Shown here: positions 1 to 14,000 of the stretch, piece after piece | Layout: each line of letters opens with the position of its first letter | Numbering within the stretch: the stretch's first letter is position 1 | Origin: Histoplasma ohiense | Lineage: Eukaryota; Ascomycota; Eurotiomycetes; Onygenales; Ajellomycetaceae | DNA: 64,000 nucleotides | Direction of reading: 5' to 3' | Assembly (NCBI GenBank): GCA_017607445.1 | Contig: JAEVHH010000004.1 | Span: 5,022,001-5,086,000, forward strand | Translations under genes and position numbers: made by a program | The notes under the pieces: generated by a model | Databases searched by the model: none | What the model saw: the letters and a program-made list of their open reading frames with translations, nothing else | What the model was told of the DNA's origin: nothing

Positions 1-1867
1 ATGCTACCGTAAAATACGATCTGCTCGAGTCGCGATTTAGCGGTAATCTTTGCCCCATCGGCAATATTGGAGGGCGGCCTGGGCAGAGCAGATACCCGAA
101 TGAGGCCAAAGTTGCGAATCATGAGGATGCATGACGGATATTTATGGTCGGCATCGGAATCCTCGGGACTACACCCCTGGACGGCGTACCCATTTCCATC
201 TTTGAGCCGGATATAATCTTGGAAATTCGAATCCATCACGTGGCTCTCTTCTAGAAGTTGGGCCGATACTGGATCAACAAGCGGTACAAGGGATATGATC
301 ACCAACCCCCTGTCGAATATTACAAACGCCCAGCCTCCAGGTTTAGGGACACAAAGGAGTGGTGTCCAAAGAGCATCAGAATCCACGGCGTTATTTCGAA
401 GTTGAAGGGGGTTGACAACATCAGCAGTCGCTGTGGAACCCACAATCCTCAGGCCGACAACAAAATACGACAAGGACGAGTTTTGACAGACCCCGACCAG
501 CGCCCAAAGAGAGATGGCACAATCAACATCGTTTAAATCCCCAGGAGCGTAGTGATTGGGGTCCCCGTTAGCAAACGCGAAATCGTAAACCTGGAAAGTA
601 TTTTGGGCATCGTCTTCAGAGACATCCACCGTACGTCTCAGAGCTTGTAGAATGGATTGCTTCGCATCAACCTGCGCCTTGAGAGAGTTCCCGTTATTCC
701 AGTGGATATCCCACAGCTCAAACTCCCCAGCGCTGGTAGCTATTATAATATCGCGCTGACCGCGTTGGGACGACATGCCAGCCTTAGCAGCCGCGATTTT
801 TCTTTTCCATGAGCTACCAGAGAGCACACTTCTGATTCCCCCAAAGAAGCCAACATTACTCCCTCGCGATATCCCATGAAGCAATTGAACAGAAATGCCA
901 GGTTTGCCTTGTGAATCGCGAATAGACACATGGGCGAGGCGACCAGTAGATAACGCAATGATAATTCCCGAAGGTTCGGCGTTAATGATTTCCGTAGCCA
1001 TCTCTCCGGATAACATGCCAGGTATGTGCCCTTGAATTCCGTTTTGTCTTTGTTTCATGAGCCCAAGAATGGCAGCGTTCGAAACCGTTTCCCAAAGAGT
1101 AATTTTTCCCGTTGATGGAACAACAACCATCAAGCCTGGGTTGCCCTCAGCAGATTTGGATATAAGCGTCCCTAAGGGAAGAGGGTCATCGGAATGCCTC
1201 GCCGGGCACGGGATAGCAAACTGAAGGACGGTGCTTGGAGTGAGGGACTGGGGGGGAATCGTGTACGGCCAAACGATAGCTTCATGTTGCGAAAGGGCAA
1301 GGCAGTATCCATTCGACGAGCTAATTGTATATCTCAATGGCGCTAAATAAAAAATCTATCCATCAGAATATAGTCATTCAAAAGGTGATTTTAAGGTTCA
1401 ACTTACCTGTCGGGTTTTCCTTGATCTGCTCAGGTAACGAAGGTAGGTGCGAAACGGTGTAGAAGTCGTTGCTGGACTAGGATCAAACGTCAGCGTCCGA
1501 GATTCTTTGTAGAGACACAATATAAGGGATAGATAAATAAAACAACGAACGGTTCTCTTACAAGAGTAATAGTACCGTCCGTAAGATCTCCGCGTTTCTC
1601 CTGCTTCCTAGGTCCTCTCAGCGCGAGTTCGCTCACTGTCACCGGTCGACTTGAAATCTCCTCCGGCCCATTCTCGTCATCCTGTAGCGACTGTCCCTCG
1701 CCAAGGTGTTTGGCCACAGCAGGTTCTCTGTCATCCTGGCGCAACGTCGAGCGTTGCCGTTTTGCTTTGGGGGGCTTCACCGACTCATCTGCGTTGCTCC
1801 TCTGCCGCCGACGTGGGTTTCGCAAGGCAGCGACAGAGGGGTGAGCTGCGACATTACTGGAGAACAT
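1..1867 (-). CDS. NUP133: Nucleoporin Nup133, N-terminal part (truncated by window edge)
   Basis: Scaffold nucleoporin of the Y-shaped (Nup84/Nup107) complex of the nuclear pore. Three exons can be read: 1867-1562, 1476-1407 and 1342 to beyond base 1, joined in phase through GTAAGA..CTAG and GTAAGT..TTAG introns, giving about 572 residues. The first exon encodes a basic, disordered leader with the fungal Nup133-type motif SLRNPRRRQRS (here ALRNPRRRQRSNADE) followed by PPKAKRQRS, a possible nuclear localisation signal. From exon 2 (SNDFYTVSHLPSLPEQ) onward comes the N-terminal beta-propeller, with repeats such as GYCLALSQHEAIVWPY and IIIATSAGEFELWDI. The alpha-helical stalk that makes up the C-terminal half lies outside the window. 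The start is the first ATG of the basic leader. The identification rests on recalled family similarity; the exon structure is read directly. Confidence 0.85.
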
Positions 1868-3713
1868 GATAGTGAAGGGGAAAATAACAGGGATGGCGAC
1901 GGCTTAAGAGTGTAAAGGAAGCCAAAGCTGGTAGCTGTCTGTTCCAGCTGTTGGCCAACCGCGCTCCGCAAGTTCAAATGTGTTCCTCTGTTTACAGTTT
2001 GGAGCTCCGACGATGAAGGCGTTTGTTTGGAACCTTGGCGCGGGTCACATGATATACACTGTAACGGCTATGATTGTCAAAAAAAATCATTACCAGTGAC
2101 CTCACATTCTTCATTGAAAAACTCCTGGAATACAAGCAGGTTGTTTTCTTAGAAACCGGGGAAGATTTTGGTTAATCGAGACCATTCCCGCCGGCAAAAG
2201 TCCACCAGATGTCATGGTTGCTGAAGCCGCGAAACTTTTCAATGGAAACTATGGTATTTGTGGCTAGCTTCTGCACAACCCAGGTAAGCATGAATGGTGC
2301 TATCTCCTCCTACTCTTACTTTCTATCCGACAGCGACTTCTCAAACAAAACCCATCCAGCTCAGCGCATTGCTTCCTTGAAAGCAATTCCTCCCCTGCTC
2401 CAACTTTTCCGAAAGCCGCGCGAGCGTCACTGTGGGTGGGTGGAAAGCTTGCCGGGCTGGCCTTTACGTGCGTGCCTTTGGAAATATGGCTAAAGGACCA
2501 TAGAGAGTATGCCGGATCACATAACTTAGTTATGGACCGTAACTCCCGCGGGCGCTCTATGGAGGTCAATCAGTTGAGCTATCTAGTTGGGATACAGATG
2601 ATATGTATGGGCATCGCGGGCTCTCACCCAGCTAAGTGCCTTGCGGTTGCATCATGTTACGAGAAGTGTATATACATATACGTCTTCTTCCGGACAATGA
2701 GCAACACGTTCAGTTCCTCACTCAAGCAGAGGGGGGGTATTGAGCAAACATCTTTTGTTTTTTCATGGAGGAGAACGCCAAAAACAATGCGGACAGACAG
2801 CCTCCCCAATATTGTATATTTAATATTGCAAAAACTGGACGGCACGCTTCCTTTTCCAATTCCAAAACCCCACAGGGGCTCATTTTGTGGGGTGCCCGTA
2901 TTGAATTCTTGTGTTGATTGTGGGGGACCCGCTGGCGGATATGGAAAGAGAATCCCAAGATCGACAGTGGCAGCTCGGCGATATGCCAGGCTGGCATGAA
3001 TAAATACCCTCTTATCCCGTCGAGCAAACGCCCCGACTAGTGCACAAGCCAGTGTGGTTCAATAATATTGAGTGTGGTTCAAATTTTCCGCCCGAATCAA
3101 TCATGGAGATCCCCAATTAAAAACTATTGTCACAAGTGACTCCCCCAGCAGCGGTAGCTAGCTTATCAAGGAATATTGTCAAGCCCTTTCCCTTGACTTA
3201 ACCTTAATCCTAACTCACCCATGAACAAACTTTCAAAACCATCATGCATCGACATATCTAAAGTGCACGCGCTTTCTCTCCCTTTTTTTTTTTTTATAGC
3301 CACACACATAAGCTGGTAAAAACGATCAATATAAAAATAAATATATGTTTCCTTTCTTATTGTAAGTTGTATTAGTTATACTTTAAATTTCTGATATCTG
3401 ATTGGCGCTATGTGTCAATTCCACATTATCCCAATGAGACAATGCACATCATTGGGAAAAGGAAAACCAGCCCTTCCACTCACAGCAGGGGATAAGGTCT
3501 GCCCCGGGGCATCACACTGGCTCAAGACAAAAATGAAGAGAAAAGAGCCAACAACAGTCACAAATACTAACAACAACCGAGCCGATAAAAACTCCATATA
3601 ACAGCAAAACAAAAAAGGAGAGGGGGAGGTGGGGAGGGGAAAATCCTTTGAATAAGAGCAGAAGAAGATGTGAGGTCGAGGCACAACGGTGGAGGAAAGG
3701 ATTTGACCAAAAT
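1868..3713. other. Intergenic, 1.8 kb; no convincing gene
   Basis: This holds the NUP133 promoter and, at its right end, the 3' flank of the STF2-type gene. A 187-codon open frame (2436-2999, plus) might join a short upstream frame from 2209 through a GTAAGC donor near 2283. The predicted protein has no recognisable motif and odd composition, and the opposite strand is open too, so I do not call it. A T-run lies near 3283-3297 and a G-rich run near 3618-3640. Confidence 0.5.
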
Positions 3714-4436
3714 CTAAGCCTTCTTCACTTCAATGTCCTCCTCGCTGGTGGCGCTGGTGCTGCTACTATCATTGGTCTTGACCCTAACCCCATCCACACC
3801 GTCGATATCATCAAACGGGCCATGTATTTCCTCCTCGAAGACCGGATCCGTTTCAATAGTTTCGAACTTGGTCTTGAAATCCGCCAGCCCTTGCGTGCTG
3901 CTGTTGGAACGACGTCTGGCGTTGGTGAAGGTATATCCGTAGTCCTGCACTTCGTCTCCAGAACGGCCCCTATGGAATTATGATCTCAGCAAAAGTCGGA
4001 GAACGATTTTACGTTGTAACAATATATACGGCAAGAGGAGATGGGTATATTTTCATCAGTGGGTAACTGTGGGTTTGTTTCTTTTTGTAGGGAGGGATTC
4101 TCCAATGGAAACTCACCAATTGCCCTTTCCGCCACCATCTTTCTTGGTTTTCCTAGGGTCGGCATCGACATGGCCACTCTTTGCAAAGTAGCGAGGTAGA
4201 TGCTCTTCGGGAGCGGCGGTGCCATCAGCTAGGCCAGCATGGTCACGATCGTTGAGCTTGTGAGAGCGGGTCACTGTCAAAGAATAAACACACATAGATT
4301 AGCGATTGGCGGCCAACTGTATAGGGGTGGGGTCTGAAAAGAAAGAATTTTTGCCATTGGAGATGACGGATCGAGTGGATAACCGAAAGAACAGATAACC
4401 AATAATGACCCTGGGTAGGTGACGAATGAACATACT
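3714..4436 (-). CDS. STF2: Stf2/Tma10-type small stress protein (ATPase-stabilising factor family)
   Basis: This is a small hydrophilic protein of the yeast Stf2/Tma10 family, linked to stabilising inhibited F1Fo-ATPase and to desiccation and stress tolerance. The family core, a GKGNWG.GDE motif, is built across an intron: KKDGGGKGNW ends one exon (4273-4117, donor GTGAGT) and GRSGDEVQDYGYTFTNARRR begins the next (3969-3714, acceptor ATAG). An acidic tail follows, ending EEDIEVKKA. A tract reading TRSHKLNDRDHAGLADG precedes the core. Splicing the 5' leader exon (ending at 4436, donor GTATGT) to 4273 joins A to TG and creates ATGACCCGC (MTRSHK..), matching the MTR.. start of yeast Stf2; the product would be 137 residues. 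Without that splice, translation could start at 4295 (MCVYSLTV..). The family call is firm; the exact start is inferred. Confidence 0.75.
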
Positions 4437-6655
4437 TATGAAACAGGAGAATCAAGGGATTGTCAATGGCAGGACGTTTTTGAGGAAGGTCTTCGATGAG
4501 GGGAATTGGAAGTTATGTTGTTGGTTAGGTGGTTGATCAAAGCAGTGGAGGAAGGGAGGGAGTTGTTCCGTAGAAGGCGTTCAGGAGTGGCAGAGAGAGG
4601 AGGGGCGAAGAGCCAGAGAGCGGCTGGAATAAAGGATCGACTGAGAGCTACTAAACAGGTGGATTGGGTAAAACAACGAGAACAGAAGAAGGATAATTGA
4701 GTTATTTCTTTGCAAAGTAACGATGTAACAGAGATCGAGGAGGAGGGTTGGAGAATCGACGAAGACGAACTGAAAGGATGGATGGTGGGAGCAGGACGGG
4801 GAGGAGGAGGAGGAGGAGGAGGAGGAACAAGCTTGGGGGACGAGCAGAGAGTCTAGCGGTTGAAAGCCAAGGGGCCGCGAGAGGGTAAGAGGGGGTTGAT
4901 GAGTAAGGTCCTGGTATTGTAGACAGATCGAGAGCAAATGCAGACAGCACACAGAGACAGGGCAGACAGGTGTCCGTATGTACATGTACTGTACATGTAC
5001 TTATAGGTACCTCGCAGGCCGGGGTGCGGGCGAGGTGGTACCTGGGGCCTACGTATGATGTAACTTGGGGTCTGATACAGATATCAAACCTTCCTCTTGA
5101 GTTACCGGCTTCCAAGGTTCCAAGGTTGCACCACCGCGGCACATGACCCCAGAGCACAGCACAACAAGCCACCTGGGCATGCGCGCTCTCATCTCACAAA
5201 GGTATAGGCCAATTTGTTCAACGCCGTCTGCCTACCCGCCTTCCCCTTTGCATTGTCTCCACTCTGCAGTCGGCAGCGATGCATCCGCGCATCCGCGTCA
5301 ATAGAACAGATGGATGCGGCAGACGCCACGCTGTAGAATGTGCTAGTAGGTCAGTACCTAGGTACACTCAAATGTCGCACGGGACCAGTTGCTTCTTCCA
5401 AGGTTGCTTCCCTTGGGTGAGGAGCACCTGACCAGCGGGTCCAGAGGCCCACACTACGTCATTCTCCCATGGCGCCAGGGCCAGCCAGCGTTGTCGCGCC
5501 CTAATGCGGACTAGTGTGGCGGTGAATATCCGGGGTAGAGGTAAACTACGGAGGAACAGGTAACAGGATTTGCGTCAAAACAGTACTGGTCACTATAGTA
5601 ATATGATAGATAAAAAACAAACTATCCATAGGTATGTATGTTATTAAAAGCCCCCATTCACTGCAAGCATCAACAAGAAACAGTATTGCTGTACAGTACA
5701 TTTTATACCGCTCATTGAACCCAAGGAGTTCATCACCACAATGACTTATGAATGCCAACACAGCTTCCACTCCGAAATTAAAAGTATGTGTGTATATAAT
5801 ATAATAAACCTTGCCTTGGGGATGCAGGGAGAAGAAGCCTGAGGTTCAAATCTATAGACCTTCCTCGACTTTCTGTCAAAACGGTCAACACATACAATAC
5901 ACTTTCCCTGGCCAAGGCAAAGCAGTGAGTTGATGAAAGTGCTAATAAAATTACCTCGCTCCTAGGCGAGGAAATACTCCAGATATTCTCATAATAATTT
6001 AATATTTCACACATAGCACTTTGCTACCTGCAATTGATAAACATGGTTCCTTCTAAGCTTGATACACCTTTCCACTTGTATGCGGAATGACGACACTTAC
6101 AGAGAGGCCAGCTACCACAGCCGCCGCTCTCCGATCACGGACCTCACGTGGAGGGGGTCTATCGTAGTGGCCGAATAGGACTTTTCCCTGATCGACTCAA
6201 ATACGATTGACTGTTCATTGAACATTCTGGTAACTTATAAAGGATCATCCGTGGAAGAATTTGAAACGCTCCTGGAAAGTTTTGACCGATTTCGGAGAGG
6301 GAGACTTAACTAGTATTAGTAATAGAGGTGCCAGCAGGTGATCGGGGCGTTACCTAGGAGTACTTCTTTCCCCGCATGTGATGGCGCCAGAATTCTGGTA
6401 CAGATACTTCATACTTCCTGGCGAGGGGCACAAGCAGTAAAAACTTTCCAATGATGTGATCGCATTTTTTTTATAAATTATTATCTCCAAGAAAATAACA
6501 ACAACAACAATATCATCATCATCATCATCAATAAAACCACGAGGACAAAGAAGGTGAAAAAAAAAAAAAAAAAAAAGAATAAAGAAACATCTTCCCCTCT
6601 TCTTTCTTTTCTTCCATTCATTCCAATTTTCTAGCATCCCCACCGTTCAGAAACG
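4437..6655. other. Intergenic, 2.2 kb; divergent promoters of STF2-type gene and DRE2
   Basis: Contains a (GGA)n tract (about 4796-4827), two adjacent copies of the palindrome GTACATGTAC (4980-4989 and 4991-5000), a CTCACGTG near 6144-6151, an ATC/AAC microsatellite near 6497-6531 and an A-run (about 6556-6574) just upstream of DRE2. Open frames on the minus strand at 4581-5172 are products of the GGA repeat. No gene seen. Confidence 0.6.
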
Positions 6656-7846
6656 ATGGCGACCACTGGACGAGTCCTCCTCCTCTCCCCGCCATCCCTC
6701 TCTTCGCATCCCGAAAAGCTAAACGCGGTCTTAAAATCACACACGCGGGACAAGACTGATTTGCAGATGCTCGACCGGCTTTCCCACGGCCTCGTCTCCC
6801 TTCCAGAATCCACCTACGACATCGTCCTCCTCCTAACCGGCGCAGACAACACCCTCGCAGAAACCCATAGCCTGCTCAACCGTGAACTCATCCAGCGGGT
6901 CGTGCACAGTCTGAGACCGGCGGGGAAGCTGCGGAATCGGGAAAATAAGCCGTGGGGTTTAAGTGATGGTAATGGTAATAATGCGAACAGCAGCAGGCGT
7001 TACAATGATGATGAACAGCGGTTCAGGAACGAAGTGATCTTGGCGGGCCTAGTCTTTGATGATAAGGGAGAGCTGTTGAAGCCAGATATCGGAGCGCAGC
7101 AGGCTATTCCGCTGAAGCTGGGCAGGAGAAGGAAGGAGAAGGAAAAGACCGACACTCTGGCATCCTCTGCCAATTACATTACCAACGGGACAGTGGGCGC
7201 ACCAGCTTCAAATGGGATAAGCGCGCCTATTCCTGCAGCCAAGAAGACCGAAAATAACCCAGTTCCCCCTGGAGTGGGATTTATAGATTTCAGCGATGAC
7301 TTTGGCGTGCCGGCGGAAGATGATCCCGACGATTCCGACGAGGAGCTTATCGACGAGGACGAACTGCTTGATGAAGATGATATGGGAAGACAAATTGTCC
7401 AACGTGAGTTGAATAGTCCATTGCAATCCTCTTCATGCCCACAGGGCCCCTCTCTCCCTTATCCTCTCCCTTATCCTCTCCCTCCTCCCCAATCCCTGCT
7501 ACAGCAACTAGACTCCGAACTAAAACCACATTACACAGCACCCGAATGCCGCCCAAAGCCAGGCAAACGTCGACGAGCGTGCAAGGACTGCTCCTGCGGC
7601 CTCTCTCAGAAGCTTGAGGCAAAAGACAAGGCCCAACGCGCCACTGCCGACAAAGCGCTGGAGACCATGAAACTGGGCTCGAGCGAGCTGGCAGAGGTAG
7701 ATTTCACCGTGCAGGGCAAGGTGGGCAGCTGCGGGAATTGCTCGCTGGGCGATGCGTTCCGCTGCGATGGGTGTCCGTATATCGGCTTGCCGGCCTTCAA
7801 GCCGGGAGAGGAGGTTCGCCTACTGAACAACGATGTGCAGCTTTGA
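6656..7846 (+). CDS. DRE2: Dre2/anamorsin, cytosolic Fe-S cluster assembly protein
   Basis: Dre2 is the Fe-S protein that takes electrons from the diflavin reductase Tah18 in the cytosolic iron-sulfur assembly pathway. Two exons, 6656-7403 and 7539-7846, give 351 residues. The intron (GTGAGT..ACACAG) is 135 bases and has no in-frame stop, so the unspliced frame also reads through. Residues about 1-150 form the methyltransferase-like N-terminal domain ([18 protein letters not shown].., [12 protein letters not shown]). An acidic linker follows ([19 protein letters not shown]). The C-terminal Fe-S domain carries both diagnostic cysteine clusters: motif A, C253, C264, C267 and C269; motif B, C314, C317, C325 and C328 in a CX2CX7CX2C pattern. 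No cluster cysteine is missing. HEM2, another iron-dependent-pathway gene, follows on the same strand. Confidence 0.95.
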   Translation: MATTGRVLLLSPPSLSSHPEKLNAVLKSHTRDKTDLQMLDRLSHGLVSLPESTYDIVLLLTGADNTLAETHSLLNRELIQRVVHSLRPAGKLRNRENKPWGLSDGNGNNANSSRRYNDDEQRFRNEVILAGLVFDDKGELLKPDIGAQQAIPLKLGRRRKEKEKTDTLASSANYITNGTVGAPASNGISAPIPAAKKTENNPVPPGVGFIDFSDDFGVPAEDDPDDSDEELIDEDELLDEDDMGRQIVQRELNSPLQSSSCPQGPSLPYPLPYPLPPPQSLLQQLDSELKPHYTAPECRPKPGKRRRACKDCSCGLSQKLEAKDKAQRATADKALETMKLGSSELAEVDFTVQGKVGSCGNCSLGDAFRCDGCPYIGLPAFKPGEEVRLLNNDVQL

Positions 7847-9785
7847 AAATATACTCTTTCTTTCTCTCTTTCTTTGTTTCTCTCTTTCCTTCTTTCTTTT
7901 TTCTCTCTCTTGTCATATTTGCTCCCTCTCCTTGAAGGGGGATGTGTACCCTTCCTTACCCTTTCAGGCTGGTTGCGGAAGGGGATAGATAAATGAACAA
8001 ATGAATGAACGGGTATTCATTTCGTGCGTTCCCTGCAGCTAGATCATAGCCAGGCGTGATTTGTTTGAATAGATAGGCAAAATAAAATCCACTCAATATC
8101 TCTCGGTCTTTATTTGCCTCGAATAATGACTGTATCAACCAGCTTCTGTGGAAACAATGTGCTTAACTAGGTACTTACTCTGAGATTGAAGATTCGAGGC
8201 TACTCTGGACGCAGTCATGATCTTTTCTTTCAGCATTCAAGAGAAGAGGTAATAATTCCAGGTTATTAAAAAGAAGCTCAACAAATATTGCACTGCCGTT
8301 AAAAATCTTTCTGAACTTTCTGTACTATATTTATAACTACCTGAAATATAACCAATATCATCCATCGTTGTTGTCCTAAGATATTTATATACTAGTAACT
8401 AATCCTGGGGCGTCTGGCCGCTAGGCTTCTGAGTACTAGTAGACATACAGCTGTAAGCCCCTTTCCAAAACCTACTATCCATCTGTGACGTTCATATCTA
8501 GAAAATTAAACGTTGGTTACTATCTACTCTGCAAGCATTTGAATCTGGAGGGCTCGAAATCGTCTGGCACGTGATGTCGTCTGGCACGTGATGTCGTCTG
8601 GCACGTGATGTCGTCTCTAGATTCCCAGCTCACCACTAAAGGGAACTTCATTTCCATCCTCTACACAGCATTAGAACTTGGGTATGTCCCCATAAACGAA
8701 GGGAATAAATGGAGTTTATCCCCGAAGCGAAGACTACGCAGTTTTGGCCTGCGTTTGACTTGTAGAGCACAGTAAGTCACTCTTCGCCATCGCCCACTAC
8801 TAACCCTTCCTTTGCGTTCTAATACCCAGCTGGTGCTTTCAAAATGATGAAAACCGTTCCTTGCCCTCCTCTGTTATTATTTGATGAGAAACGATTAGGA
8901 GATAATCTAAATCCCTGAATAGCTTTACGTTACGCTCTTCTCGCATATGTCATTCCAACTTTTTTGTGACTCTGGTGCTAATCATGCTTTGGTTCAATGT
9001 TCGAGCATCCGGCGGTTGGGTGCTTCTTCCTTGAGACATCTCACTTCTCATGGCGCAGTCCTCTATGCTTTTGTTTGTATAAATATTTTGTCATTTTGGA
9101 GAATCACGTAAGAATCTGCCAGCTGCATTCAATCCATCCGTTCTCAGGAGGCGCTTGCCTGCCATTTTCCCATCAGCGACTTATCCTCTACGTATCTGAC
9201 AATGTCTACCAGCGAATGCTGCTCCGGCACCTGATGGAAGTAGATTTTGACAAGGGAAATCTGGGAGGGTAATACGGAAAGGCAATGGTTAGAATAATAA
9301 CGTCTAATATTAATCTAGTTTTCTGCCCTGAGAGTGAGGGCTATTATTCGTACCATAGATTACTACTTCCGGGCGATATGCCTTTTTGCGGCCTAGGCTG
9401 CTTGACGGTAATTACCACCGCTACTATAAGAATACTCCAAGTAAGATAACCAAGCGAACGTGCTCTGGTTGAAAGCAGTATCAATGAACATGAATACGAG
9501 TAGTAAATATTGACCTCGGTCGAAGTTGGTAAGCAGCGCCTGTGATTGGCCAACCAGCGGCAGCCAGTGCTGCCCGGGGAATGTCTTGGCACTAAAATTT
9601 CTGGACACTTCGCATATTCGAAACCGACGACGAACTGTTCCTGTTCTCAGTCTTTAAACTCTCCCAATCGCCCCAGAATCAAGTCGCTCTTTCAATTGGA
9701 TAGTTATAGCTATTCCCGCTCCACCATTTAAGGAGTAAAATCAGCTCGCGGCAGAAGTTTCGCGGCTCAAGTGTCAGCTCGGATT
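7847..9785. other. Intergenic, 1.9 kb between DRE2 and HEM2
   Basis: The DRE2 3' flank starts with a long CT-rich tract (7855-7910). Triple CACGTG repeats lie at 8561-8611 and an inverted CCAAT box (ATTGG, 9545-9549) lies about 240 bases before the HEM2 ATG. A plus-strand open frame at 8997-9272 has no family features. No gene seen. Confidence 0.6.
8561..8611. promoter_or_regulatory. Three tandem 17-bp repeats, each with a CACGTG E-box
   Basis: The unit CGTCTGGCACGTGATGT occurs three times head to tail with no mismatch (8561-8577, 8578-8594, 8595-8611). Each copy holds the E-box core CACGTG in the context CACGTGAT, which on the other strand reads ATCACGTG and fits the Cbf1/CDEI-type octamer RTCACRTG. 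The array is about 0.7 kb downstream of DRE2 and 1.2 kb upstream of the HEM2 ATG. The repeat is seen directly; a binding role for a bHLH factor is inferred. Confidence 0.55.
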
Positions 9786-11009
<1,224 letters not shown>

Positions 11010-14000
11010 GAGACAGTTCATAACAGCTTATCCTCGAGTCTCTGACGCTTGCATTCCTTTCACGAATATTTTTTTTTTCGGGTATCGTCTTATGATTCAT
11101 CGGAGTTGGGGCACTTCTCATGTTTTTTTCTGTTGTGGCGTCATTACAGTTATCCACCACTCATCTCCGTTATATTTCATTGAATCCTGGGGAAACAAAA
11201 TAGGAAAGAATGATTGAATTGATTCGTCTTTCCGTTGCATATGTCATGGGAAAAGGAGACTTACTCTCATTGTTCCTGGACTTCTCCTTCGCCTTTGTTT
11301 CCCCGACAAGGACACACTCAGCTCCCCAGGCTAGTTTCCAAAGGCGCGTCTCTGCGCTGTACGCAGCCCCGGGCATGCGGAGAATACAAAGCACGTTTTT
11401 ACGGACGTTGAATAACAAACAAGAAACCAACCGAGTCTCATACATATCTCTTCGTTCGCAGTCATTCCCCCGCTCACTCGCCCTCCTGCTCTCGTCAATC
11501 CCGGTGTTCCCTTTTCAAATTCCTTCCACCCCATAATTACGTGGGTGGCAACTCTTTTCACGGGGAAATGCACCAAGAGATGGACATATGCTTCAGCGAA
11601 GGCTAAATCATATATTCCCCACTTATCCCGCAAGATGGTATGATAATGCACCGGGTCATGGGCTTCTTATTCCCTCTGCTTTCTTCTTTTTCTTGTTGTG
11701 CTTACAGGATACAAAGAAATAAAATGGGGAATCCTGGAGGGTGTTGTTATTTTTTTTTTTGTGTCTGCCATTCTACCCGCTGGGGACGGGTTCTTCTTTC
11801 ACGGATTTTCGGCACTTGTAGAGGGGGAATTTGCGAAGGGGGTCGGTTCTTGTTTCTTTCCTTTTATTCCGCATATTCTTTTTTCATTATTATTTTGGTT
11901 GGGAGCACGCATTTTGAGAAAATGATTTGAGACGCATCGAAACGGGAGGAAGAATGTATAACCATGTACAGTACGGAGTACAATAACAAAGTTACGTTTA
12001 TACCCTATATCAATTTGATTCCGATTCAAATTGAAAGCTTTTTGGCGATGTCAAGAGATCTTTAGTACGAAGTAACTGGTATTTAATTTTCTTTTTTCTT
12101 CTCACTGTTCTCTCTTTTTAAACAGACATCGTTTGATGTAGCTGTCATCTCCATACGCAGCCTCGACATCATGGGACAAGATCCACAAGCGGGATTGATC
12201 ACTAACAAACTTGCCTAGACATAAAACTCACCCCCATTCCCATACAATTATACATCGACAGCTCTTATTCTACGAAGCACTTGTACTCGCATTGACGATT
12301 TTCAAGACTCCCCGAGTCAAAGGAGCTTGGACCGGAAGAGATGTGCCGAGTGGCATTGGGAAATGGTCCGGGCGGGTCAAGCAGGGCCAAGCTGATCCCT
12401 TCATCTCGCGTAAAACCAAAAAGACAAGGCATCTTCTTTTCTCTATCTCTTTATAAATTCACCGTGGAGGTCGATCCAAGCAAGGGCTTGCCAGAGAAAA
12501 CCTCATCTGCTGCTTGTCCCTCGTCACAAAAATGCAGAGATCCACAAGCATGCGTTGGCGCTCCTCCATGCGCAGATACGGGAAAGGAGATGAAGCCCAA
12601 AAATCTCTGTGCGGAGGCCACCTTCCCCCAAAATAGCAACCGAGACGAATTACATCCATATTTACAAATCGCATTTCGCGCTTAAAAGTGCTGACTCCCG
12701 GCTTGATCGTCAGCACTGCATGATGGGCCAATCAAGACTCCAACAAACAACACGAGCTAGTCAAGATGGAAACGCAACTTCAATATGAAGGGCGGTGGGA
12801 AAAGAGTTTGAAACAAATGAAGGGGAAGCAGTTAATGCGGGGGCCTGGATACCGGAGCTAGGTTAGTGAGCGATGTTGATTTGCTACACTACTTACTACA
12901 CTGCACTGGGTTTCATTTTCCTTTCGTGCACCCGCTTGTCGCTATGGATCGATAAAATGAGGGGAAATCCCGAACGGCAAGAGGAAGAGTCTTATGATAT
13001 ACTCTCCGTACTCCGTACAGTGCATGGAATAGCACAATGCTAGCACGGCGCTACGATAGCAGGCTCGGCTTAGTAGTTAGTACGCGCATAATCTTTCTTG
13101 TCGATCAGCATGTAGTGCGCAAATGGGGGCGAAGGAAGATTGCCCTTTGCAGACAAGCGCGGGGGTTCGTTGTCCGAGAGGAAGAGCTCTGGCAGTTGGG
13201 GGCTCGGGAGTGATAGTCCACTCTTCGCTTGAAGCCATGGCCAAGCGCTGAAATGAGAATCTTGCCGTCACATTTTCGTCCCTCAGCCCCCAGATATCAA
13301 CAAGGAATATCCTACAAACTGCGCCTACGATGGGGCCATAACCAGATCATACTGCGTACTGCGCAGCAGCCAGCGAGACAAGAGCCATTAAATTCAAACC
13401 CGTGGATTCTCGGGAGTCTCAACATTTTCATCCAGCCACATTCAGCTTAGCCATTGGGGGCCCTTTTTCCGTGAGAATGCCGAAAGGATGCTAGGCGTCA
13501 CTGCGGGGTTAACGGCCAACATGCCATGTAGTGCAAAAAAAATTGTACAGGAAAACTTTACATAGTACTGCACAGTCAGGGCTTACTCTTCAGTAGTGCA
13601 TTTTCCAGCGGCCTGGTGGGGTTGATTAAGTCACTTCCTAAGTTCCTACACACCTAACCTCCAAACCAACGGGGATGGAGATTCGTGACATTTTCCTGTT
13701 CAGTTTTAGGGTGGTGAAAAGCAACGAAATTAGTCGTTGAATGTGATGGCAGGGCTGAGGTTGCTAGCCAGCAAAACCATGGTTGGATTGATAAAAAATG
13801 TCAGATCTGTGTCAACAACTGCGATGAGCAGTGGAGCGTAAGCAGGAGATCAACATCGCTCATTTCTACCGTTAAAAATGGAACGAGGATTGTGTTGTGG
13901 CTCATGAGTTAGGTAACTACCCTTTTAAACAAACAAAGGTCAACTGGGCATTGTTGACCACCAAAAGAGCAATGTGAGCTGGAGTCACCCTTTGAGCTGC

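Noticed and set aside
2209..2999. Possible two-exon plus-strand gene with a 187-codon frame
   Set aside because: No family motif, odd composition, open on both strands, weak intron; left as intergenic.
4581..5172. Minus-strand frames of 134 and 156 codons
   Set aside because: Driven by the GGA repeat and pyrimidine-rich DNA upstream of the STF2-type gene; no domain features.
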